Assembly (NCBI GenBank): GCA_913064925.1
Contig: CAJYBN010000062.1
Coordinates: 1 to 13,561 of the forward strand
Direction of reading: 5' to 3'
Length of the DNA stretch: 13,561 nucleotides
DNA from: an uncultured Peptococcaceae bacterium
Lineage (GTDB): Bacteria > Bacillota > Desulfotomaculia > Desulfotomaculales > Desulfallaceae
Shown piece after piece: positions 1 to 5,720 of the stretch. The first letter of the stretch is position 1. Every line of letters begins with the position of its first letter. The position numbers and the translations under genes are program-made. A model generated the notes under the pieces. The model made no database searches. It saw only the letters and a list, made by a program, of their open reading frames with translations, and was not told the DNA's origin.

Positions 1-965
1 AACATGCACTGGCCCTCCAGGGCGGCACGGTCGACGCCACGAGCGGCCAGCCTGGACACGCTCTCCTTCCAAAGCCCCACAAGGGCATCGAGCTCGGCGT
101 CTCCACTGGTGGGCACGATGCCCCAGGCCATCACACCGCCCCGCGCCAGGTAGTCCTTCATTTCCCGGGCGTAGGGCAGCAAAGAATCCCCGTGCTGGTA
201 GGTATCCAAATTCACTATGTCCAGGTCGGACTCGTACAGCACCGACCAGTCTATGGCGTCGCAGGAATGCACCCCCACCATGCCGCCGGCGGCGTGCACG
301 GCAGCAAAGATGGCGTTCAAGTCGCCCAGCACCATTTCCCTGGTGACGGTTATGTAGCTGCTGCTGCCGTAAACCCTGATGCCGGGCTCGTCCACGAAAA
401 TGATCACCGGCAGCCCGAACCGCCCCAGCTCCGCGGCCTGCCAGCGGGCATGCATGGCCAGCGTCTTCACCAGCAGGTCCCGCAGCTGATCCTCGTAGTA
501 GGCCACCCGGCCCCGCGCGTCCTTCAGCTGCAGCCCTACGGTCAAAGGGCCGGCCAGGTGCCCCTTCAGGCAGCGGGCTCCCCCGGTACCCTTTTCCCGC
601 AGCTCCTCCGTAAAGGCGTAAAAGCCGGCGGCCGACGACGGCGGGAAGGCAAAAGCCTGCAGGGCGGCGGAGTCGCCCTCTTCGGCGGCCAGGTAGGTGG
701 TGTAAAATTCAGTAAGCCGGTCGGGCCAGGACGGATCGTCCACCGCAAATACGTAGTTATCCCCGCTTTTTACCAGCAGCTGTTGTACCCGCACCAGGGG
801 GTCCAGAAACTGGTGCACGAAGCCCTCGTCCGCGCCCCGCTGCGGCAGCTGCGGCCAGTGGGGCACGCGGGGCAAGTTCTCCCACACCAGGCGCAAAGCC
901 GGCCCGGGCTCTTTAAACGGCATGCTGCCGATGCCGGTGGCCAGTCCCCGTGGCAAAAATTGCAT
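1..965 (-). CDS. MetE/UroD-superfamily methyltransferase (3' end off window)
   Basis: The reverse strand reads open from an ATG at 965 to the window edge, giving 321 residues without a stop. The start is preceded by a GGGAGGGG ribosome binding site about 6 bases away. The protein opens with GIGSMPF (11-17) and carries GPLTVGLQLKD (139-149), VDEP (191-194), a His-x-Cys motif HSC (233-235), and WGIVPT (281-286), the layout of the C-terminal catalytic barrel of cobalamin-independent methionine synthase and its stand-alone relatives. In MetE the His-x-Cys pair and a later Cys bind the zinc that activates the thiol. Here a Cys at 320 or one just beyond the window may be the last ligand. There is no N-terminal MetE domain, so it is not classical MetE; it could be a core-MetE type enzyme taking methyl from a corrinoid protein, or a related thiol methyltransferase. 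Family is confident, substrate is not. It is monocistronic at its 5' end with its own strong promoter. Confidence 0.85.
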   Translation of the reverse strand, partial: MQFLPRGLATGIGSMPFKEPGPALRLVWENLPRVPHWPQLPQRGADEGFVHQFLDPLVRVQQLLVKSGDNYVFAVDDPSWPDRLTEFYTTYLAAEEGDSAALQAFAFPPSSAAGFYAFTEELREKGTGGARCLKGHLAGPLTVGLQLKDARGRVAYYEDQLRDLLVKTLAMHARWQAAELGRFGLPVIIFVDEPGIRVYGSSSYITVTREMVLGDLNAIFAAVHAAGGMVGVHSCDAIDWSVLYESDLDIVNLDTYQHGDSLLPYAREMKDYLARGGVMAWGIVPTSGDAELDALVGLWKESVSRLAARGVDRAALEGQCM

Positions 966-988
966 GTAAAACCCCTCCCAACAAATTC

Positions 989-1017
989 ATTATACCGGTA
1001 GCGGGAGGGGGTGTCAA
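989..1017 (-). promoter_or_regulatory. Sigma-A promoter of the MetE-like gene
   Basis: On the reverse strand TTGACA lies at 1012-1017 and TATAAT at 989-994 with a spacer of exactly 17 bases. Both hexamers are perfect consensus matches. Transcription would begin near 982, giving a very short leader before the ribosome binding site (972-979) and the ATG at 965. Confidence 0.85.
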
Positions 1018-1166
1018 AAACAGGTTTTTGGCGCGCGAGGTCTCATTTCTTTTTGAGGGGACTAATCCCCTTCTGGCACCTACTTAAATTTTCCACGGCC
1101 TTTTTGGCGGATCTCTTTTCTATCTTCGGGGAACCGGTGTTCCTTGGGTTTTATTTATACGGACTT
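1018..1166. other. Intergenic region with a short hairpin
   Basis: This gap separates the patatin-like gene from the promoter of the MetE-like gene. It holds a perfect hairpin AGGGGA-CTAA-TCCCCT at 1056-1071 and a weaker GGAAC-CGGT-GTTCC at 1130-1143. Neither is followed by a T run on the reverse strand, so neither is a normal intrinsic terminator, although both could slow polymerase leaving the patatin-like gene. No coding sequence is supported. Confidence 0.4.
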
Positions 1167-2081
1167 TCAGCGGCCGCCATTCAGCTGGCGCTTGATCCCG
1201 TCCACCGCCGCGGCCGCCGCCTGCTCGCCCTGCCGAATGCAGTATTTGATCTTGTCAAAATCCCAGGGTCCCATGTTGCGGATGACGGGACGGATGACCA
1301 CGTCGGCGTGCTCTTCCAGTTTGAGGTTGATGCCTTCCGAAGCGATAATGTCAAGGCTCTGGGACAAAACGCCGATGATGTTATCCGGGCAGCGCATCTC
1401 CCGCCCGTCATATCCCACGTCCACAGCGATGACAAATTCCGCCCCCATGCGCCGCAGCACGTAGGCGGGGACGTTGTCCCGCACGCCGCCGTCCACCAGC
1501 AGGCGCTCGCCCAGGCGCACCGGCTCAAACAGCCCGGGCACGGCCGCGCTGGCCCGCACCGCCCGCGCCACCGGCTCACCGCGGATAATCACGTCTTCCG
1601 GCGGCAGCACGGTGCGCAGCAGCGGCTTGCCCGACAAAAATACCACCAGCGCGCCGTCCCTGGCGTCCACGGCGGTTATGCCCAGCGGGATTTCCGTGTC
1701 GTCAAACAGCCGGTTTCTGCCCACCCACTTGTTGACCAGCGCCTCCAGCTTGTTGCCCTTCATCAGGCCCAGCGGCCGGCGCATGGGAAAAGGCAGGTGT
1801 AAAAAACCGGCCAAAAACTCCCCGGCGATGAGCAGCAGGTTAACCAGCGTGGACCCGTAGTCGAATATGTCCCGGAAATGCAGTTTTACAGCGATTTTCT
1901 CCATGCGCTCAGGGCTGTAACCCGAAGCACACAGCGCCGCCACAATGCTGCCGGCGCTGCTGCCCGCCACCATGTGCACCGGGATGCCCTCCTCCTTAAG
2001 TACCCGCAGCACGCCAATGTTGGCCGTTCCCCGCAGGAACCCGCCTCCCAATGCCAGCCCTACCGACGGCTTGCCGGCCAT
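1167..2081 (-). CDS. Patatin-like phospholipase (RssA/NTE family)
   Basis: Encodes 304 residues from the ATG at 2081. An upstream extension in the same frame exists to 2198 but its residues look non-coding, while GGCGGTGG just before 2081 can serve as a ribosome binding site and the family motif begins right away. The oxyanion-hole loop GGGFLRG is at 12-18, the nucleophile elbow GSSAG at 40-44 (Ser42), and the catalytic Asp in DGG at 197-199. These are the Ser-Asp dyad marks of patatin acyl hydrolases, which cleave acyl chains from phospholipids or lysophospholipids. About 300 residues is normal for the bacterial RssA-like single-domain form, and no signal peptide is seen, so it should act in the cytoplasm or at the inner membrane face. 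It lies downstream of fur and a small ORF on the same strand with 156 bases between. Physiological substrate unknown. Confidence 0.9.
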   Translation of the reverse strand: MAGKPSVGLALGGGFLRGTANIGVLRVLKEEGIPVHMVAGSSAGSIVAALCASGYSPERMEKIAVKLHFRDIFDYGSTLVNLLLIAGEFLAGFLHLPFPMRRPLGLMKGNKLEALVNKWVGRNRLFDDTEIPLGITAVDARDGALVVFLSGKPLLRTVLPPEDVIIRGEPVARAVRASAAVPGLFEPVRLGERLLVDGGVRDNVPAYVLRRMGAEFVIAVDVGYDGREMRCPDNIIGVLSQSLDIIASEGINLKLEEHADVVIRPVIRNMGPWDFDKIKYCIRQGEQAAAAAVDGIKRQLNGGR

Positions 2082-2125
2082 GTTTACACCACCGCCCAAC
2101 CATGAAAATAAACACCCAGATTGCT

Positions 2126-2170
2126 GGCAAAGGACGCTTCCGTTCGCTCCAGGAAACGGAAGCACCTGCC
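2126..2170 (-). promoter_or_regulatory. Leader hairpin upstream of the patatin-like gene
   Basis: On the forward strand GCTTCCGTT (2136-2144) and AACGGAAGC (2155-2163) form a perfect 9-base inverted repeat with a 10-base loop. Read as reverse-strand RNA the stem extends by a U-G pair, then GG/CC and GGCA/UGCC with small bulges, reaching 2126-2170. It ends about 45 bases before the patatin start and has no U tract, so it looks like a leader structure or operator rather than a terminator. Function unknown. Confidence 0.45.
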
Positions 2171-2237
2171 GTTGGTTTTTCAACATCCTCATTAACAATA
2201 CTATATAATATGATAGGCAGGCGGCTTGTGTGCAGGA

Positions 2238-2390
2238 CTACTTATCTTTCTTCAACCGTTCCAGCTCCTCTTCCAGTTCCTCCAGGCGGCTGAGCATGGC
2301 CGGCTTGACGGAGTGTGCAGGCAGCCTGTTGCGCAGGTCGGCTATTTCCTTTTTCAGCTCCCTGATCCTTTCTTCCCTGTCTTCCTTCAT
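2238..2390 (-). CDS. Small coiled-coil protein downstream of fur (50 aa)
   Basis: A 50-residue frame from ATG 2390 to TAG 2238, preceded by a GGGTGGCGGA stretch that is a modest ribosome binding site. The protein is nearly all charged helix: MKEDREERIRELKKEIADL, then the non-helical core LPAHSVKPAML (23-33), then an acidic run EELEEELERLKKDK. Heptad-like Leu/Ile spacing on both sides of the core suggests a short helical hairpin or coiled coil. The regular codon use, the length ending cleanly at a stop, and the placement 51 bases behind fur on the same strand support a real gene. I believe similar short proteins with an (I/L)PAHS core occur in other Clostridia, but I cannot check this. No function is assigned. 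It may be cotranscribed with fur unless the weak terminator at 2408-2432 acts. Confidence 0.75.
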   Translation of the reverse strand: MKEDREERIRELKKEIADLRNRLPAHSVKPAMLSRLEELEEELERLKKDK

Positions 2391-2407
2391 TCCGCCACCC
2401 CCAAAAC

Positions 2408-2432
2408 AAAAAAACCATGCCTCTCGACATGG
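2408..2432 (-). terminator. Weak terminator or attenuator between fur and the small ORF
   Basis: On the reverse strand the hairpin CCATG (2428-2432) / CATGG (2415-2419) with an 8-base loop is followed directly by seven Ts (2408-2414). The stem is only 5 base pairs, so termination would be partial. It sits just after the fur stop codon. Confidence 0.45.
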
Positions 2433-2441
2433 ATTCCTCAG

Positions 2442-2897
2442 TTACTCCTCATCTCTCTTACCGGTGCACTTGCAGCAGAGGCCGTAAATTTTCAGCTCGT
2501 GATCGCTGATGGAAAAATCGTAATCGCGGCTCACCCTTTCTTCCAGCTCGCCAAGCAGGTCCTCGTTAACCTCGATGATCCTGCCGCAGTGCCTGCAAAT
2601 CAAGTGATGATGCCGGTGCTCCCCCGTGTTTTCCGCACCGAACTCGAAGCGCTTGCGCCCGTCGCCGAAGTCCACGGTGTGGATGATGTTAAAGTTGGAA
2701 AACAACTCCAGAGTACGATACACGGTGGCCAGGCCTACGTCGGGAGACCGCTGCTTCACCAGATTATACACTTCCTCGGCGCTGAGGTGTTTATCCTTGT
2801 TCTCCAGCAGCACCCTGAGCACATGCTCCCGCTTGGGGGTCATTTTGTACTCGTGGGCGCGCAGTTTTTTTTCCACTTCGCCGATAACCCTGCGCAT
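2442..2897 (-). CDS. fur: Ferric uptake regulator Fur
   Basis: Encodes 151 residues from the ATG at 2897; a GGTGGTGG stretch precedes it. A longer in-frame start at 3005 would run through the promoter and is not credible. The N-terminal winged helix includes KMTPKREHVLRVLLEN and GLATVYRTLELF, the DNA-recognition region of the Fur family. The metal-sensing half has FGDGRKRFEF, the His-rich HRHHH followed by CRHCG, and a C-terminal CCKC, giving two Cys pairs for a structural zinc site. The residue equivalent to Asp104 of Bacillus PerR is Glu here (RIIEV), which argues for an iron-sensing Fur rather than a peroxide-sensing PerR. Overall the sequence resembles B. subtilis Fur closely. It is transcribed divergently from the Na/phosphate symporter gene and is probably the regulator of feoAB in this window. 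Confidence 0.93.
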   Translation of the reverse strand: MRRVIGEVEKKLRAHEYKMTPKREHVLRVLLENKDKHLSAEEVYNLVKQRSPDVGLATVYRTLELFSNFNIIHTVDFGDGRKRFEFGAENTGEHRHHHLICRHCGRIIEVNEDLLGELEERVSRDYDFSISDHELKIYGLCCKCTGKRDEE

Positions 2898-2928
2898 GCG
2901 ACCACCACCAAAAGATTCTTTAAAACAG

Positions 2929-2956
2929 TATATATAATTCCCGCCGGCCCTGTCAA
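2929..2956 (-). promoter_or_regulatory. Probable fur promoter
   Basis: On the reverse strand a perfect TTGACA lies at 2951-2956 and an AT run offers TATATA at 2929-2934 (16-base spacer) or TATACT at 2927-2932 (18-base spacer). Transcription would start near 2920, about 23 bases before the ATG. A second TTGACA at 2967-2972 lacks a matching -10. Confidence 0.65.
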
Positions 2957-3025
2957 TATGAACGTATGTCAAAAATAACGCGGCATATCCCGCCTCGCGC
3001 GGCATAAAAAAATAACGGGGAATTA

Positions 3026-3033
3026 AAAGGAGG
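3026..3033 (+). promoter_or_regulatory. Ribosome binding site that argues for a TTG start
   Basis: AAAGGAGG ends at 3033. The ATG at 3035 is only one base away, too close for normal initiation, whereas the in-frame TTG at 3041 is seven bases away. The optimal spacing therefore points to TTG 3041 as the start of the symporter gene. Confidence 0.65.
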
Positions 3034-3040
3034 TATGGCT

Positions 3041-3973
3041 TTGTCCACTGCGGCCGGCGCCCTGGCGGGCCTGTACATGCTGCTGCGGGGCATGCAGGTA
3101 ATGAAGCTGGGGTTGGAGAACCTTTCCCGGGAAAAAATGCGCCGGGCCCTGGCCACCCTGACCACCACGCCCTTGGCGGCCGCCCTGACGGGCATGGTGC
3201 TGACCACGCTGGCCCAAAGCAGCACTGCCGTTTCGGTGCTCACCGTCGGTTTCGTCAACGCCGGGCTCATGAACCTGGTACAGGCCGTGGGCATCCTGCT
3301 GGGCGCCAACGTGGGCACGTGTGTCACGGTGCAGCTCATTTCTTTTGACCTGTTCCGGCTGGCCCTGCCTGCCCTGCTGGCGGGAGGCCTGCTGTGGCTG
3401 CGCTGCCGGCACAGGCCCCCGGGCCAGCTGGGGCGCGCGCTATTCGGCTTCGGACTAGTATTTGCCGGCCTGCGGTTGATGTCCACGGCGCTGGCGCCGC
3501 TGCAGGAGACCCCCTGGTTCACGGGCACGCTGCTGTCGCTGCAGAGCAGCCCGGCGCTGTCCGTGCTGGCGGGCACGCTGGCCAGCGCGCTGCTGCACAG
3601 CAGCGCCGCCGCCACGGGGATCGTCATGCTGCTTTCCAATCAGCAGCTTATCACCCTGCCCACCGCCGTGGCTCTGGTGCTGGGCAACAACATCGGCACC
3701 TGCTTTACCGCCGTTCTGGCCAGTTTAAGCGGTCCCCGGGCCGGCAAGCAGGTGGCCGCGGCCCACGCCCTGCTTAACATTCTGGGCGCCCTGCTATTCC
3801 TCCCGCTGCTGCAGCCCTTTTCCCTGCTGGTGGGGCTAACGGCCGACACCCTGCCGCGCCAGGTAGCCAACGCGCACACCCTTTTTAACGTTCTGAGCAG
3901 CCTGGTCGCCCTGCCCCTCATTTACCCTTTTACCGCGCTGGTGCGGCTGGTGGTGCCCGACCGGCGCGGCTAG
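3041..3973 (+). CDS. Na/phosphate cotransporter family (NptA/PNaS) membrane protein, no PhoU domain
   Basis: A very hydrophobic protein of 310 residues (312 if the ATG at 3035 is used). It has the internal two-fold repeat of the Na/Pi-II symporters. Numbered from the ATG, the first half has LAQSSTAVSVLTVGFVNAG (59-77) and LGANVGTC (89-96), and the second half has LLHSSAAATG (186-195) and LGNNIGTC (216-223). The QSS element of the first repeat is intact, while the second has HSS. These motifs line the substrate path in SLC34 and bacterial YjbB/NptA proteins, so phosphate transport coupled to sodium is the best guess. Many bacterial members continue into a PhoU-like tail of about 200 residues; this one stops after the membrane region and a short basic end. 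It stands alone, divergent from fur and convergent with the carboxypeptidase gene. Substrate and direction are inferred. Confidence 0.88.
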   Translation: MSTAAGALAGLYMLLRGMQVMKLGLENLSREKMRRALATLTTTPLAAALTGMVLTTLAQSSTAVSVLTVGFVNAGLMNLVQAVGILLGANVGTCVTVQLISFDLFRLALPALLAGGLLWLRCRHRPPGQLGRALFGFGLVFAGLRLMSTALAPLQETPWFTGTLLSLQSSPALSVLAGTLASALLHSSAAATGIVMLLSNQQLITLPTAVALVLGNNIGTCFTAVLASLSGPRAGKQVAAAHALLNILGALLFLPLLQPFSLLVGLTADTLPRQVANAHTLFNVLSSLVALPLIYPFTALVRLVVPDRRG

Positions 3974-4055
3974 CGGGGTAACAGCGTTTCGTGCGCCGCC
4001 CTCTGCCGGAAAACACCAAGCGCTGACATATCTGTCACAACCTCCCGGGAGCGCC

Positions 4056-5336
4056 TTACCAGCGGTCCCTTTTCCTCATATATACTACCCGGCTTTTGGC
4101 CCTGCGCCGGCGCAGCGATGCCCTCACCCGCAGCAGGAACAGCGCCGCCAGCAGCAGGCCCGGCCAAAACCACCAGTAGCTGGAGGCCTTGCGCGCCACC
4201 GGGTGCACCGCCACCAGCGCCACGCGCCCCAATTCACGCCCCCCCGCCTCCAGCACCATCTCGCCCAGCTGCTCGCCCGCCGCCACCGGGGCGGTTATGT
4301 TCTCTTCCAATTCCACCCGGCGGTTCACCCGCGGGCTCTCCCCCACCGGGAAGTTGTAGTAAAAGTAATCCGCTGTTTCCAGCACGGCCCTTGCTTCGCC
4401 GTGCTGCACCGCCGCGTCGGTAATCATTTCCCTGGGTTTTACCAGCTGTACCCGGGTGAAATTGTTAAAGCCGTAATCCAGCAGCGCGGCCGCGTCGTTC
4501 CACAGGGCGGTGCCCTGGCTGTTCAGCACCACGGCAATCAGTTCCCGGCCTTCCCGGCGCGCCGAGGCTGCGATGCACTGGCCCGCTTCCACGGTGTAAC
4601 CGGTCTTGATGCCGTTGGCGCCCCGGTAACCGTAACGGCTGTGCCAGAGCAGCTTGTTGTGATTGAAGAAATCTTCCTGCACCGGGCCGTATAACTTTTC
4701 CAGTTCCTCCACCCGCCGCAGCACCGCGGGAGGCATGTTTTCCTTGCGTTCGATCCTGATGTTCACGGTGCGCACGATGCGCCGGAAAGTTTCGTTCTGC
4801 ATGGCTTCCCGGCTGATTTTGGCCAAGTCGCGGGCGGTGGTGTAGTGGTTTTCATCGGGCAACCCGTGCGGGTTGGTGAAGTTGGTGTGCAGCGCGCCGG
4901 TTTCCCGCGCCCGGGCGTTCATCAGCGCGGCAAAGCCCCGCACCGACCCGCCCGCGTGCTCGGCAATGGCCACCGCGGCGTCGTTGGCGGAACTAAGCAT
5001 CAGCATATACAGCAGGTGCTCCATTTTCACCTTTTCCCCCGGCTGCAGGCCAATGCGCGACCCGCCCACCTGTGCCGCCCTTTCGCTCACGGTGACCATC
5101 TCGTCCAGCGACGTTTCTTCCAGCGCCACCAGCGCGGTCATTATCTTGGTGGTACTGGCAGGATACATGCGCTTGTCCTGGTTTTTGGCATATAACACCT
5201 GCCCGCTGCCGGCATCCATCAACACCGCCGCCTGGCCCACCAGTTCCGGCTCGCCGGCCGGCCCGGCCCAGGCAGGAGCACGAGCGCCCAGCATAACGGC
5301 CAGGGTAAGCAGTATTACTACCGCCTTGTGCTGCAA
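4056..5336 (-). CDS. dacF: D-alanyl-D-alanine carboxypeptidase (peptidase S11, low-mass PBP)
   Basis: Encodes 426 residues from a TTG at 5336, preceded by AGGTGA seven bases upstream; no ATG lies nearby in frame. A signal peptide (basic start, hydrophobic 5-22, cleavage near AWA-G at 22-25) sends it out of the cell. The penicillin-binding triad is complete: STTK at 61-64 with Ser61 as nucleophile, SAN at 116-118, and KTG at 244-246. It should trim the terminal D-Ala from peptidoglycan stem peptides. A beta-rich C-terminal domain follows (about 290-380), then a transmembrane helix at about 387-403 and a strongly basic tail that anchors the protein. Between the SxN and KTG motifs, residues about 192-226 include a charged helical stretch (VLRRVEELEKLYG) that looks longer than in common DacA/DacF proteins. 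The paralogue name is uncertain because Firmicutes carry several S11 enzymes. No clear promoter was found. Confidence 0.93.
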   Translation of the reverse strand: MQHKAVVILLTLAVMLGARAPAWAGPAGEPELVGQAAVLMDAGSGQVLYAKNQDKRMYPASTTKIMTALVALEETSLDEMVTVSERAAQVGGSRIGLQPGEKVKMEHLLYMLMLSSANDAAVAIAEHAGGSVRGFAALMNARARETGALHTNFTNPHGLPDENHYTTARDLAKISREAMQNETFRRIVRTVNIRIERKENMPPAVLRRVEELEKLYGPVQEDFFNHNKLLWHSRYGYRGANGIKTGYTVEAGQCIAASARREGRELIAVVLNSQGTALWNDAAALLDYGFNNFTRVQLVKPREMITDAAVQHGEARAVLETADYFYYNFPVGESPRVNRRVELEENITAPVAAGEQLGEMVLEAGGRELGRVALVAVHPVARKASSYWWFWPGLLLAALFLLRVRASLRRRRAKSRVVYMRKRDRW

Positions 5337-5720
5337 GTTATCTTCACCTATCCTGCAAAAAAGGTTATTGTTCGGCGCTTCGCCCCGGCTCGCCCATGGC
5401 GCAAGGTCAGGTGCCGGGTATCGCGGCGGTCCGGTGGCTTTCCGGAGTACAGCGGAGCACTGGCTGCGTTGCGTAGCCCGTCATAGCCCCGAAGCTGCGA
5501 CCCCTTAGGGCGTGGGGTGCCGGTTACGCAGGCTGCGGCAAGTGTTGAACACCGGGCTTCGAGCTGCACTACGATGAAAATTGCGGAGCGACGGAGGAAA
5601 CCACCGGAGCACCAGGTACGAGTTTCTTAAAGATACTCTTAGTGGGCGGGGCCGGTAGTCCCCGCTGCGTTCCAAATCTACGCGCCGGCGGGACCGCGGC
5701 TTGCTTAGGGCCGGCCCTTA
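5337..5720. other. Gene-free block with nested inverted repeats
   Basis: Between the starts and ends of the two flanking reverse-strand genes lie 384 bases without a credible gene. The frames that are open here have no family motifs, no ribosome binding site, and odd composition. The block instead carries long-range inverted repeats (see the separate entry at 5430-5608), a near-palindrome at 5620-5638, a hairpin GCGGGG/CCCCGC at 5646-5665 and a perfect 12-base palindrome AGGGCCGGCCCT at 5707-5718 just after the feoB stop. It could be an intergenic repeat, a relic of a mobile element, or an RNA gene. I looked for group II intron domain V, RNase P, tmRNA, SRP and 6S RNA hallmarks and saw none. 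Confidence 0.5.
5430..5608 (+). ncRNA. Possible structured RNA or folded repeat element
   Basis: An outer arm TCCGGTGGCTTTCC (5430-5443) pairs with GGAAACCACCGGA (5596-5608) with a single bulged C. Inside, CACT/AGTG (5458-5461, 5541-5544) and TGCGTAGCC/GGTTACGCA (5470-5478, 5522-5530) form a nested stem that encloses ACCCC/GGGGT (5500-5504, 5514-5518). A small hairpin GTGTTGAACAC (5542-5552) competes with the AGTG arm. The one non-Watson-Crick position is G-U if the forward strand is transcribed but A-C on the reverse strand, so a forward-strand RNA is favoured. No promoter or family match was found, so this is a structural observation rather than a gene call. Confidence 0.35.

Noticed and set aside
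192..1001. Long forward open frame opposite the MetE-like gene
   Set aside because: The reverse strand has clear family motifs, a ribosome binding site and a promoter; the forward frame is His/Gln/Arg-rich with no motif, typical of the shadow of a GC-rich gene.
1056..1071. AGGGGA-CTAA-TCCCCT hairpin as terminator of the patatin-like gene
   Set aside because: On the reverse strand it is followed by C and As rather than a T run, so it lacks the second half of an intrinsic terminator.
2242..2430. 62-residue reverse frame overlapping the small ORF behind fur
   Set aside because: The other frame at 2238-2390 has a clean helical pattern and a better start; this one has a random composition.
2442..2897. 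PerR rather than Fur
   Set aside because: The position that is Asp in peroxide-sensing PerR is Glu here and the overall sequence is closer to B. subtilis Fur.
4024..4037. TGACA-TATC-TGTCA inverted repeat between the symporter and carboxypeptidase genes
   Set aside because: It is short, lies between converging genes with no promoter nearby and no T run, so neither operator nor terminator is supported.
5337..5720. Possible group II intron, RNase P RNA, tmRNA, 6S or SRP RNA
   Set aside because: I saw no domain V hairpin, no RNase P core sequence, no tmRNA ends and no other family hallmark; only unidentified structure remains.
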